This document shows, piece after piece, positions 17,606-25,560 of a stretch of 64,000 nucleotides of DNA. The notes beneath the pieces were generated by a model. The model had not been told where the DNA came from and searched no databases. It saw only the letters and a list, made by a program, of their open reading frames with translations. The stretch is from G963677085 sp963677085. Its GTDB lineage: Bacteria > Planctomycetota > Planctomycetia > Pirellulales > Thermoguttaceae. The translations under genes and the position numbers were made by a program. The DNA lies in assembly GCA_963677085.2 (NCBI GenBank), contig CAXXFH010000004.1, forward strand, positions 2,232,001 through 2,296,000, in the 5' to 3' direction. Every line of letters begins with the position of its first letter. Positions within the stretch are counted from its first letter, which is position 1.

Positions 17606-18675
17606 TAGGCTGCTTCGCGATCCGAGCGCTGAAGGATCTGCGCGCAAGCTTCACAAACGTCGTCGACCTGGATGGCCTCCATGTACTTTGGCGAAGCGTG
17701 GCGGCGCCGATGGGTGGGGCCGTCGAATATCATCTTCTGAATCGCGATATGCTGCGGTCCGTAGGGGCCGTGCCGCTCGGCCGGCCAAGGGCCGTAGAGC
17801 CCGATACACGGTGTGCCCACGGCGGCTGCCAAGTGTAATGGGCCCGTATCGCTGCCGATAAACAGCTTTGCCCGTTGGGCCAGCGCGGCCAGTTCGGTCA
17901 ACGAGGTCGGCGGGGCCAGTCGGGCGTGGCCCTGGGCGCCGGCCACGATCTGCTCGGCCGCCATCCGTTCGGCAGCGCCGCCGTAGGTGACCAGCGTCGG
18001 CAAGCCGTGGTGTTGTCCCAGCCATGCGGCGACGGTCGCGTAACGGTCGTTGGGCCAAAGCTTCGAGGCCCAAGCGGCGCCTGAGTTGGCAATTGCAAAC
18101 CCGTCGACCACCCCGCACTCGTGGATCATTCGTTTCACGGCCGTCCGATCGCGGGCGCCGAGTGGCACACGAAACTCCACCTTGGGCGCGGCAATGTCCA
18201 ACGGCCGCAGCAGGGCCAGGTTGCGGTCGATGACGTGCTCCACATCGGTCGTGTCGACCGTTTCGGTGTTCAGCCAGCCGCTCAGTTCGCGTCCCCAGGG
18301 AGCACCGAAACCGATCCGCCGCTGGGCCCCGGAAAGCCGGGCGACGATGGCCGATTTCGTCAGCCCTTGGGCTTCGAAGACGACATCCGGTCGCAGGGCA
18401 CGCAACCGTTGGCGGAGTTGCCACACCGTGCGAGCCGATTTGAGCCAGCCTCGTGGCAGTTCGATCAACTCGTCGATCGCCGAATGTCCGCGCAACAACG
18501 TGGCCGCCCGGGCTTCGACCACCCAACCGATCTGCGATTCGGGAAAACGATCGCGCAGCGCACACGCCAGCGGCATTCCCTGAATCACATCGCCCACGGC
18601 ACTCAGACGCACAATCAGAAATCGAGGGGAAGCGGCGATTTCTGCTGGCAGTGTACTCATGCTGGGGGCATCCAT
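17605..18675 (-). CDS. glycosyltransferase family 9 (heptosyltransferase-like)
   Basis: The 356-residue product has the GT9 layout: FLIVRLSAVGDVIQGMPLA at the N-terminus, DVVFEAQGLTKSAIVARLSGA, FAIANSGAAWASKLWPNDRYA, and the nucleotide-sugar motif KLFIGSDTGPLHLAAAVGTPCIGLYGP. It most resembles heptosyltransferase I (WaaC), which adds ADP-heptose to the LPS core. It forms a minus-strand pair with the GT4 glycosyltransferase 112 bp upstream and faces the DUF4254 gene, so an LPS/envelope glycan function is likely. An ATG at 18660 is an alternative start. Confidence 0.9.
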   Translation of the reverse strand: MDAPSMSTLPAEIAASPRFLIVRLSAVGDVIQGMPLACALRDRFPESQIGWVVEARAATLLRGHSAIDELIELPRGWLKSARTVWQLRQRLRALRPDVVFEAQGLTKSAIVARLSGAQRRIGFGAPWGRELSGWLNTETVDTTDVEHVIDRNLALLRPLDIAAPKVEFRVPLGARDRTAVKRMIHECGVVDGFAIANSGAAWASKLWPNDRYATVAAWLGQHHGLPTLVTYGGAAERMAAEQIVAGAQGHARLAPPTSLTELAALAQRAKLFIGSDTGPLHLAAAVGTPCIGLYGPWPAERHGPYGPQHIAIQKMIFDGPTHRRRHASPKYMEAIQVDDVCEACAQILQRSDREAA

Positions 18676-18787
18676 TTCAGATTCTCAATGGGATACGGCG
18701 GGCAAATCGCATCAGAGGGCCGGATTATAGACCCGTGACACATCTCGCCCCAATAGGTTTTTCGCGACAACCGCGATGGCCACAGCC

Positions 18788-19879
18788 TTACGCCGCCCGG
18801 CGTTGGCTGGCGACATCCTCGAACACCCCCTCGATGGCCGGCACAACGGTCTCGGGCGAAAAACGCCGACGGAAGTGTTTTCGAGCTTCGGCACCCAAGC
18901 GGATGCGGAGGTTGTCGTCCTCGATGAGGCTCACAATCGTCTTGGCCAGGACCTCGCTGTCGTCCGGACGTACCAGCAGACCGGTTCGTCCGTGGTCCAC
19001 ATACTCGGCCATTCCGGCCGCCGAGGTCGTCACGACCGGAAGGCCTGCGGCCATCGCTTCGAGCAAGGCTAGTGGCTGGACCTCGTTCGCCGAGGGCATC
19101 ACAAACAGGTCCAACGCTGCTAGCAGTGCCGACAAATCGCTCGGCGGCGCGGTCCAAACGAGCCGATCGGCCACACCCAGCTTGGCGGCCATCGTGTGAA
19201 CCTCGCTGGTTTGGTCGTCGACCGTCTTCTGCCCGATCACAACCAACGACGCCCGAGGAGCGGCCTGGACAATTCGCGGCAACGCTCGGACCAAGTGCTG
19301 CAAACCATGGGCAAACGTCCTCTCGCCCAACATTCCGAGCACAATCGCATCGTTGGCAAGCTGCAATTCGCGGCGGGTTTCTTCGCGAGCAACCTCGGCT
19401 CGGACATTCCGTGGCCGATCGCCGACGAAGTTGGGGATGGTTACGATCCGGTCGTCGCGAACCAGGTTGTACGTGGCGTGATAGCGTCGCGTGGCGTCGG
19501 AAACGGCGATCACCCGATCGTTGAACATCCAGTGCAACTGCACATGACGCGATTGGGCCGTGGCGACCGATGGCGTGCGAGCGAACCAGCGCAGCAACAC
19601 CCCAAAAGCGTGGGCGCGACTCATGTGGGTGTGAACGACGTCGATTTCCTGCTGCCGAATCACCTGGGCAATGCGTCGCAGTTCGTCGGTCGGCCAACGG
19701 GTTAACTCGCAACGGATCACCTCGACGGGATCCTCGGCCACCTGATCGCCGATCCAGGCCCCGGGCCGGCAGACCAACGTCACTCGATGCCCCCGGCGTG
19801 CCAGTTCGCGTGTCAACAACAACGGGTGAATGATCGCGCTGTTGACCCGCTTGCCGGAGACGATCTCCATGATGTTCAT
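18788..19879 (-). CDS. glycosyltransferase family 4
   Basis: The 363-residue GT-B enzyme begins MNIMEIVSGKRVNSAI at 19879, behind a GAGG Shine-Dalgarno. It has LTRELARRGHRVTLVC, IDVVHTHMSRAHAFGV, ERTFAHGLQHLVRALP, and the C-terminal donor motif PSANEVQPLALLEAMAAGLP (E-x7-E type). It transfers a sugar from an activated donor during envelope polysaccharide synthesis. The acceptor is unknown. It is upstream of the GT9 gene in the same orientation, probably one transcription unit. Confidence 0.9.
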   Translation of the reverse strand: MNIMEIVSGKRVNSAIIHPLLLTRELARRGHRVTLVCRPGAWIGDQVAEDPVEVIRCELTRWPTDELRRIAQVIRQQEIDVVHTHMSRAHAFGVLLRWFARTPSVATAQSRHVQLHWMFNDRVIAVSDATRRYHATYNLVRDDRIVTIPNFVGDRPRNVRAEVAREETRRELQLANDAIVLGMLGERTFAHGLQHLVRALPRIVQAAPRASLVVIGQKTVDDQTSEVHTMAAKLGVADRLVWTAPPSDLSALLAALDLFVMPSANEVQPLALLEAMAAGLPVVTTSAAGMAEYVDHGRTGLLVRPDDSEVLAKTIVSLIEDDNLRIRLGAEARKHFRRRFSPETVVPAIEGVFEDVASQRRAA

Positions 19880-20135
19880 ACACACCTCACCCGGGCTGCA
19901 CACTTCTTCCGCTGTTCGGGGTTATCGGTTGTGCCGCATGACGCGCTTAGTCGAATTGTCGGGTGCCGTTTTTGGCACGAGCAGCATCGTCCGGCAACCG
20001 ATGGTGTACCCAGGTACCTCCGGCCGGGTAAAATAGTGAAGTTGTCGCAAGAAAGGCCGCCGGCAGCTTCGCAGAAATCAATACCATGCCAAAGCCCGTC
20101 TGGGGGTGTTTGGTACCTCCTTGAAAGTTTCCGAG

Positions 20136-22142
20136 ATGAACCGCTCATCGTCCGCTCGTCGCCGAAATCGTAATGAAGCCGAGCGGTTCCTGCCTATGAC
20201 GGCTCGGGAGGTCGCCGCACGAGGGTGGGACGTGGTCGATGTGGTGTTCGTCACGGGCGACGCCTACGTCGACCACCCGAGCTTCGCCATGGCTCTGTTA
20301 GGACGCTTGTTAGAGGCTGAGGGTTATCGGGTGGCCATCCTCGCCCAGCCCGACTGGCACAGTTGCGAACCGTGGCGCACGTTCGGACGACCGCGTCTGT
20401 GTTTTGCCATCAGCGCGGGCAACATGGACTCGATGTTGAACCACTATACGGCCAACCGCAAGGTGCGCAACGACGACGCCTACAGTCCCGACGGGCGCCC
20501 CCGACAGCGACCGGATCGAGCCACGTTGGCCTACTGCCAACGCGCTCGCGAAGCCTATCGGGGCGTGCCCGTGGTGACAGGTGGCGTGGAGGCAAGCCTT
20601 CGACGCATCGCCCATTACGACTACTGGAGCGATAAGGTCCGTCGCTCGATCCTCCTCGATTCGAAGGCCGACCTGTTGGTCTACGGCATGGGCGAGCGGC
20701 CGTTGGTCGAAATCGTGCGGCGGCTGGCCGAGGGGCAGACCGTCGAGCAGCTTCGAGACATCCGTGGCGTGGCCTATCGCCTGGGGGCGAGCGAAGCGGA
20801 GATTGAGAGACGAGGGGCGAGGGACGAGGGGCGAGAGAAAAAAGATGAAGATACCGTCGTGTTGCCGAGCTACGAAGACGTCGCGACCGATCCGCTCGCG
20901 TTCGCTCGGATGACGCGAACGGCTTACCGCGAGACAAATCCGTTTAACGCCCGACGGCTCGTGCAGTTTCATGGACGCGAGGCCGTGGTGGTCAATCCGC
21001 CGGCCTTTCCGTTGGCCGAAGCTGACATGGACCGCGTCTACGGACTGCCGTTTGCCCGGCGTCCCCATCCCAGCTACGGGCAAAGCAAAATCCCGGCGTT
21101 CGAGGTCGTCAAGACTTCGGTGCAGATTGTCCGCGGTTGTTTCGGCGGCTGCGCGTTCTGTTCGATCACGTCGCACGAAGGACGTGTGATCCAAAGTCGC
21201 AGTCAGGCATCGGTGTTGACCGAATTGCGGCACATGGTAGACGACCCGGAGTTCAAAGGCGTGGTGAGCGATATTGGCGGCCCGACGGCCAACATGTATC
21301 GGATGAACTGTAGTCGGCCGGAAGTACGCGCTCAATGCCGGCGGCTAAGCTGCATCCACCCACAGATCTGCGCGCTGTTGAATACCGATCACGGCCCGAT
21401 CATCGAACTGATGAAGGCCGCCCGCGAGGAGCCGGGCGTCAAAAAGGTGCTAGTGGCTTCCGGCGTTCGCATGGATCTGGCCCGACACAGCCGCAAGTAT
21501 GTCGACGAGTTGACCACACATCACACGGGCGGATTGCTGAAAGTAGCGCCCGAGCACAGCGACCCCGAGGTGCTTCGGCTGATGAAGAAACCGCCGATCG
21601 AGGAGTTCGAGGCGTTCGATCGGGCGTTTCATCGAGCATGCGACAAGGCCGGCAAACAGCAATACCTGGTGCCCTACTTCATTGCCGGGCACCCGGGTAG
21701 CGACTTGCGGGCGATGATTCACTTGGCCCAATTCTTGAAGAAGTCGGGCTATCGACCCGACAAAGTGCAAGACTTCATCCCGGCGCCGATGGACCTGGCC
21801 ACGTGCATGTATCACACGGGCATCGACCCGATTTCTGAGAAACCGGTTTACGTGGCCAAAGGCGCCCGCGAACGACGGCTGCAACGCGCCTTGCTGCAAT
21901 ACTGGAAACCGGAGAACTACGACGACGTATGCCGCGCGCTGGAACAGGCCGGGCGAATGGACTTGATCGGTTCGGGGCCCAACTGCTTAGTGCCGTCGCA
22001 ACCGCCGCGCGAACTGCGCCGGCGCAAGCAAGGCCGGCGGCCCATCAGGGGCGAAAAACCCTCGGCCACCCAGGCGACTGACAAGAAAAAGACAGCAGCC
22101 GGCTACCGCCCACACCGCAAAACCGGCCGCCGCCGGCATTAA
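20136..22142 (+). CDS. YgiQ-family radical SAM protein
   Basis: The 668-residue product matches the YgiQ/UPF0313 family. It has an N-terminal cobalamin-binding-like domain (VDVVFVTGDAYVDHPSFA), then the radical SAM cluster motif C-x3-C-x2-C in RGCFGGCAFC (Cys335, 339, 342), ISDIGGPTANMY, CIHPQICALL and VAPEHSDPEVLRLMKKP. The Arg/Lys-rich tail is typical. The substrate is not established. Residues about 225-237 (ERRGARDEGREKK) are encoded by a gagagacgagggg-type repeat that also occurs in intergenic DNA, so a repeat has inserted in frame into the coding sequence. The start ATG at 20136 follows a divergent promoter region. Confidence 0.92.
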   Translation: MNRSSSARRRNRNEAERFLPMTAREVAARGWDVVDVVFVTGDAYVDHPSFAMALLGRLLEAEGYRVAILAQPDWHSCEPWRTFGRPRLCFAISAGNMDSMLNHYTANRKVRNDDAYSPDGRPRQRPDRATLAYCQRAREAYRGVPVVTGGVEASLRRIAHYDYWSDKVRRSILLDSKADLLVYGMGERPLVEIVRRLAEGQTVEQLRDIRGVAYRLGASEAEIERRGARDEGREKKDEDTVVLPSYEDVATDPLAFARMTRTAYRETNPFNARRLVQFHGREAVVVNPPAFPLAEADMDRVYGLPFARRPHPSYGQSKIPAFEVVKTSVQIVRGCFGGCAFCSITSHEGRVIQSRSQASVLTELRHMVDDPEFKGVVSDIGGPTANMYRMNCSRPEVRAQCRRLSCIHPQICALLNTDHGPIIELMKAAREEPGVKKVLVASGVRMDLARHSRKYVDELTTHHTGGLLKVAPEHSDPEVLRLMKKPPIEEFEAFDRAFHRACDKAGKQQYLVPYFIAGHPGSDLRAMIHLAQFLKKSGYRPDKVQDFIPAPMDLATCMYHTGIDPISEKPVYVAKGARERRLQRALLQYWKPENYDDVCRALEQAGRMDLIGSGPNCLVPSQPPRELRRRKQGRRPIRGEKPSATQATDKKKTAAGYRPHRKTGRRRH

Positions 22143-22402
22143 AAGACACCTCCCCTCTCCCCGCCGGGGAGAGGGGTCGGGGGCTAGGGGGCATACGCAC
22201 CAACGTTCTTTCACAAGCCCTACGGCCCCTCGAAGCCGAAGTCAGCACGTATTCTCGTTCCCAAGCTCCAGCTTGGGAACGCACTTCCCAGAAGCTCTGA
22301 GGCTGTGAAGAAATTGTTTTTTTTGACAGGATGAACAGGATTGACAGGATCGATGGAATGGTTTGCCGCAGTCGAACCGTTTCTCCTATTCGACACTTCC
22401 TA

Positions 22403-22510
22403 TTGCCACGAAAAACACGAAAAGGCACGAAAACAGGCGGTTACATGCCTGTTTGGTTGTCGAGGGAAGCCCGCTGGCAGAAGTCTCTTTTTGTGACTTT
22501 TCGTGGCAAT
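22403..22510. repeat. 108-bp inverted repeat with GCCACGAAAA ends
   Basis: The left end ATTGCCACGAAAA...CAC and right end GTGACTTTTCGTGGCAAT are near-perfect inverted repeats of about 17 bases. A half-copy word is near 13880. It looks like a small non-coding mobile element. Confidence 0.6.
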
Positions 22511-22623
22511 CGTCTCTACGGTCCGTGGCCTTGGTCGGGAGTGGCCGATTTTTTCACAGCCTCTCTGATTCGTCGAACTCGCTGAAACGGAGAGCGTTCG
22601 GCACATTCCGCGAAGCGGAGCGG

Positions 22624-22649
22624 GGTTCCCAAGCTGGAACTTGGGAACC
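22624..22649. repeat. palindromic repeat (GGTTCCCAAGC family)
   Basis: Palindrome of the same family as 9360-9385. Its flanks (gcgaagcggag... and ...agggcgctaa) also match those of 26735-26760, so the whole roughly 50-bp unit is repeated on both sides of the island. Confidence 0.8.
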
Positions 22650-22840
22650 AGGGCGCTAAGTCAGTGTTTTTTCCCGACCGTCGCCTTGATACGGCGATGG
22701 AATCGACTTGTCCCAATTCTCGCTTGCCGCCGGCCTCCGTACCGGCCGCGTTCGACGCGCCGCAAACAGCGCTAACGAAGGCGTCTTTCCTAGCTGCGAC
22801 GGCAAGCGATAGGCGTAAACATCCTATCACGCGGAAGAAC

Positions 22841-22960
22841 GCGTGACAGGTAAACAAGTGACTGTTACAATTGAAGTTGCAGCGAGTTTTGGCTTGCGAG
22901 TCAGGCTGCAGACTTTTCGCCTACGGATAATACGTGGATCATTCTGAAAATAAGTTCGTC
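22841..22960 (+). repeat. 120-bp direct repeat upstream of a small ORF, copy 1
   Basis: Begins gcgtgacaggtaaacaagtg and ends just before the membrane-protein ORF. It aligns over its whole length with 25561-25677 at roughly 80% identity by eye. It contains an imperfect hairpin (gcagcgagttttggcttgc / gtcaggctgcagac). Confidence 0.8.
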
Positions 22961-22983
22961 CTTTGGATTCCACAAGAATTGAT

Positions 22984-23391
22984 ATGTTGAGTGAACGCGG
23001 CCCTAAATGCAATCAAGCGACTACCAACAGTGACGAATTGTATCCGGTTAATTCTTTAACTGATCAAATTGCCATTGTCTTCATCGCAGTTTGTTTGGGA
23101 GCCATGTCGGTATGGATGTGGTGGATCGTGCAGACCTTCCTTGATGGGAATACGTGGGGAGATTTTCTTGTGCGTATCGTACTGCATGACTTCATTTTCG
23201 CGATCGGCCTGTTTGCAGCTGCAATGCTCATCAATGGTTTATTCTCCCCAATTTGGTTTGCCAAGATTCTGGAGACTGCGACTCAAAAGACGGTCTCGGC
23301 GGTAATGGTTGTCACCGGTCTTTTTACGATTACAACCGTTTTCTTTCTACTTGTGTTGCCGATACTACTTCATTTTGGGATAGTCAGGTGA
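22984..23391 (+). CDS. small multi-pass membrane protein, unknown function
   Basis: A 135-residue protein with three clear hydrophobic segments (about 31-53, 65-87 and 105-130) and a short N-terminal cytoplasmic region. No family is recognised. Base composition is visibly lower in GC than the flanking core genes. The start at ATG 22984 is preferred over an in-frame TTG at 22963. An attC-like hairpin follows the stop, which is the order ORF then attC expected of an integron gene cassette. Confidence 0.6.
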   Translation: MLSERGPKCNQATTNSDELYPVNSLTDQIAIVFIAVCLGAMSVWMWWIVQTFLDGNTWGDFLVRIVLHDFIFAIGLFAAAMLINGLFSPIWFAKILETATQKTVSAVMVVTGLFTITTVFFLLVLPILLHFGIVR

Positions 23392-23435
23392 ACATTCTTC
23401 GAGCGAGATTCAATCCAACGACAAAAACGGAAACG

Positions 23436-23517
23436 GACGAACCACGCCATGCACCGGAGTGGCGGTGGCTCGCGCCTTTTGAAAGCAAAGTCTACTTCCG
23501 CCACCCGGCGTTGGGTC
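23436..23517 (+). repeat. integron attC-like site
   Basis: An imperfect stem has inner arms CCGGAGTGGCGG (23453-23464) and CCGCCACCCGG (23497-23507). They pair fully except for one extrahelical A, the feature integrases use to select the strand. The outer arms GAACCACGCC (23438-23447) and GGCGTTGGGTC (23506-23516) pair with small bulges. GTTGGGT at 23509-23515 fits the R' consensus GTTRRRY. The word gccatgcaccggag is what I recall from planctomycete chromosomal integron attC sites. No integrase is in the window. Confidence 0.65.
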
Positions 23518-23549
23518 CAGCCGCACAACGCAGTCGTTAGAACCCAAGA

Positions 23550-23888
23550 ATGATGAAGTCACTCAGGACACTTTTCCGCGTTGCCTCGCTAGTCGTCTTA
23601 TTGAACGTGGTTCCCTTTGTCAGGGGATGTGACGATGTTAAGGGCCTCCACGAGACAGTGGGGTTTCCCGTTCCCTATTTTTCCTGTTCCACGTCGTCCT
23701 TTGATCTGTCTGTTTTCCGCGCCGTTCCTCTCGTAATCAACATTGCCTTGCTCTGTTTGGTGATCTGTCTCTTTGTAGTTTCGCGCTCCAAGGTTGGTGC
23801 AGTCATTCTGAGTTGGCGATTCTTTCTCGCGGTCGCCGTGCTGGCAGTATCCTCGAATTGGGCAATGTTTTCGTATTTGTCCCCTTGA
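23550..23888 (+). CDS. small membrane protein, unknown function
   Basis: A 112-residue protein with a signal-anchor-like N-terminus (LFRVASLVVLLNVVPFVRG) and two further hydrophobic segments (about 57-77 and 88-108). No family is recognised. It begins about 30 bp after the attC-like hairpin. The stop overlaps the ATG of the next ORF (TGATG), so the two are translationally coupled, or one longer protein has been split by a frameshift. Confidence 0.55.
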   Translation: MMKSLRTLFRVASLVVLLNVVPFVRGCDDVKGLHETVGFPVPYFSCSTSSFDLSVFRAVPLVINIALLCLVICLFVVSRSKVGAVILSWRFFLAVAVLAVSSNWAMFSYLSP

Positions 23889-24046
23889 TGCTGATCTGTG
23901 TCGGACTTTCTGAAGTCATTGGGAACATCAGCGTGGAACCGACGATAGACTTGCTCGCCAGAATCCTGTTTCTGCCGCTCCTGACAGTATGCCACTTGGT
24001 CGCAATGCTACTTGATCACAAGAGGCACAAAGAGGAAAGGTATTGA
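23888..24046 (+). CDS. very small membrane protein coupled to the preceding ORF
   Basis: A 52-residue product (MLICVGLSEVIGN... with a hydrophobic segment LLARILFLPLLTVCHLVAML and a charged tail HKRHKEERY). Its ATG overlaps the preceding stop as TGATG. It could be the displaced C-terminus of the upstream membrane protein if a frameshift occurred. Both parts together would give a four-helix protein of about 160 residues. Confidence 0.45.
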   Translation: MLICVGLSEVIGNISVEPTIDLLARILFLPLLTVCHLVAMLLDHKRHKEERY

Positions 24047-24118
24047 CAACGAACTGGAACGTACACGTGACCCGCCACCAGCGGCTCAATTTGAAGGTTA
24101 GTTCAGGCGTTAGTTGAA
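24047..24118 (+). repeat. possible second attC-like site (weak)
   Basis: Short outer complementarity (AACGAACT at 24049-24056 against AGTTCAGGCGTT at 24100-24111), a central hairpin around cccgccaccagcgg and a following gcgttag. It sits between two small ORFs, where an attC would be expected, but pairing is much poorer than at 23436. Confidence 0.3.
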
Positions 24119-24227
24119 AAAATGGAGGACAATCTTCATGCGGTGTGAGCAATGCGGTGACGAAATCCGACGTGGAGAATCGGTTCAAATTACACGATCT
24201 GAACCAGATGGGCCTGCAACTAGTACG

Positions 24228-24908
24228 TCATCCAGCAAGTTTCTTCCGGTATAGTTCCGGGAACACTCGGCGGGCGTCGTTGTTATTGAAGGTCCAGTCG
24301 ATTATGGCTTTGCGGCGATTTCGGTCGCGGGCCCAAGTCGCCGCATGACGTTGAACTTCTTCGATTGTAGGAATCCGTCGCCCGAGGCATTGCTTGGTCA
24401 ACACGGAGATTTCAATTTCTGCCATGTTCAGCCAACTGGCGTGCTTGGGTGTGTAGTGCCATACGATGCGTCGCAGAGATTGCTTCGCTTTCGTGGCGTC
24501 AAACGTTTCGATGAGGGACTTTTCGTTGTGCGTGTTGAGGTTGTCGAGAACCAAATGAATCCGACGAGCCTTGGGATAACGCTGAAGCAGATCACGCACG
24601 AATCGTGCGAAATCGGCCCGTTTGCGATGACGCCGAGCCTGGACGAAGCGTTTGCCACCTTTCGGCTCAACGGCGACAAAGATACTGCACGTGCCGCAAC
24701 GACGATACTCGTAGTCCTGCTTAGCCGCCTTGCCTGGTACGGCAGGCTTGAAGGGACACGTATCGTCCAGGAGTTGATACGGCTGCTCGTCCATGCAAAT
24801 CAACGGTTCTCTCGGGTTGAACGCCTTTTCATACTGGTCGAGGACGTCCTCCATTCTGTCGCGAAACTCTTCGGTGAGTCTCGGAATGCACCATGTTTTT
24901 TTCGCCAT
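24228..24908 (-). CDS. IS630 transposase, DDE catalytic part (orfB frame)
   Basis: This frame encodes the RNase H-like catalytic domain: ICMDEQPYQLL (first Asp), IHLVLDNLNTHNEKS (second Asp) and SWLNMAEIEIS (third acidic residue, Glu), with HYTPKHASWLN typical of IS630. It has an ATG at 24908. It is most likely produced as a fusion with the upstream frame by -1 slippage on a run of seven A (24896-24902 on the plus strand as T7). Confidence 0.9.
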   Translation of the reverse strand: MAKKTWCIPRLTEEFRDRMEDVLDQYEKAFNPREPLICMDEQPYQLLDDTCPFKPAVPGKAAKQDYEYRRCGTCSIFVAVEPKGGKRFVQARRHRKRADFARFVRDLLQRYPKARRIHLVLDNLNTHNEKSLIETFDATKAKQSLRRIVWHYTPKHASWLNMAEIEISVLTKQCLGRRIPTIEEVQRHAATWARDRNRRKAIIDWTFNNNDARRVFPELYRKKLAG

Positions 24909-25339
24909 GGCTTCATGTCGTGCTCTTTCAGCCACAACGCAACCTCGCTCTTGCTGATCGAATCGACGAAGCCTCGTTTCACGGCGTGCACGCAGAGTAG
25001 TTCCAGCGTCCAGCGGACGCGGCCCTCCGGCGGATCGCTGCAAGCCAACGCCACGACTTGCTGCTTCTGCCGTGGCGTAAACGTGGGCGGAGCACCGGAT
25101 CGAGGGGCGTCGTACAACGCTTCCTCTAAACTCCCGGTACAGAACCGTTTACGCATACTGCGAACAGTTCGATCCGTGCAACCAACGTGTTCGGCAATCT
25201 CCTCATCCGTGAATCCTTCATCTGATTTCAGCAGAATCAAGGCACGCCGAACCACACGCACGGATCGCGTGCCGGTATGCACCAACTCCTGCAAATGCTG
25301 TCGGGCCTCGTCCTTGAGGCGTACAATGTGTTCCTTCAT
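24800..25339 (-). CDS. IS630 transposase, helix-turn-helix part (orfA frame)
   Basis: A 179-codon frame whose first roughly 140 residues are a paired helix-turn-helix DNA-binding region (EEIAEHVGCTDRTVRSMRKRF, then PPTFTPRQKQQVVAL). The homologous reading leaves this frame after LKEHDMKPWRKK and continues in the -1 frame as TWCIPRLTEEF, exactly at the A7 run. The residues after that point in this frame are out of family register. Confidence 0.9.
   Translation of the reverse strand: MKEHIVRLKDEARQHLQELVHTGTRSVRVVRRALILLKSDEGFTDEEIAEHVGCTDRTVRSMRKRFCTGSLEEALYDAPRSGAPPTFTPRQKQQVVALACSDPPEGRVRWTLELLCVHAVKRGFVDSISKSEVALWLKEHDMKPWRKKHGAFRDSPKSFATEWRTSSTSMKRRSTRENR
24896..24902 (-). promoter_or_regulatory. 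A7 slippery site for -1 frameshifting
   Basis: Seven A on the coding strand (GCG-A7-CATGG) at the point where homology changes frame between the two transposase ORFs. Reading CGA AAA AAA and re-reading one A yields the continuous IS630 transposase. Confidence 0.75.
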
Positions 25340-25560
25340 GCCGGTGCTTATACCACCGGAAACAATTTCATGGAAGGCGTACTAGCTGGGGGCAGAGGAC
25401 GCGTCTTGTGTCGGTGACGCTCTGTCGGACATGCTCGCGAAAGCGTGGGAACACGCTTTGGTTCTTGTTGGCGATTTTTGCCGTGTTGTCGGCCGTCGTA
25501 GGCGTGATTGTCCTGCTCACCTAATCGGCGATCCAGATCAATCGCCCCAAGAGGATAAAC

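Larger units (their letters stand above)
22143..22983. other. repeat-rich intergenic region at the start of an accessory island
   Basis: About 840 bases without a gene. In order it holds a ccctctccc/gggagaggg palindrome (about 22150-22180), a GTTCCCAAGC palindrome (22257-22280), a gacaggatgaacaggattgacagg tract after a T-run (22316-22353), a 108-bp inverted repeat with ATTGCCACGAAAA ends (22403-22510), another GGTTCCCAAGC palindrome (22624-22649) and the first 120-bp direct repeat (22841-22960). Confidence 0.7.
24223..25382 (-). mobile_element. IS630-family insertion sequence, complete, TA target duplication
   Basis: A 1160-bp element with imperfect terminal inverted repeats. The left end reads GTACGTCATCCAGCAAG and the right end, complemented, reads GTACGCCTTCCATGAAA, both continuing to TTCCGG. 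TA flanks both sides (24221-24222 and 25383-25384), as expected for IS630/Tc1-type elements. It carries two overlapping transposase frames on the minus strand. Confidence 0.92.
24138..25524 (+). pseudogene. zinc-ribbon membrane protein gene split by IS630
   Basis: The 5' part (24138-24222) follows a GGAGG site and encodes MRCEQCGDEIRRGESVQ... up to the IS boundary. The 3' part resumes at 25383 and stops at 25524. Removing the IS and one TA copy restores one frame of 74 residues. It has two C-x2-C knuckles (Cys3/Cys6 and Cys42/Cys45) and a C-terminal transmembrane helix (LWFLLAIFAVLSAVVGVIVLL). The intact protein would be a small tail-anchored zinc-ribbon protein of unknown function. The perfect reconstruction implies a recent insertion. 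Confidence 0.85.

Noticed and set aside
22316..22353. gacaggat/aacaggat tandem words as a possible CRISPR or VNTR
   Set aside because: Only three short imperfect units with no regular spacers. It matches a widespread intergenic repeat style.
24345..25385. 346-codon plus-strand frame
   Set aside because: It is antisense to the IS630 transposase and covers the element end to end. The transposase on the minus strand has the DDE motifs.
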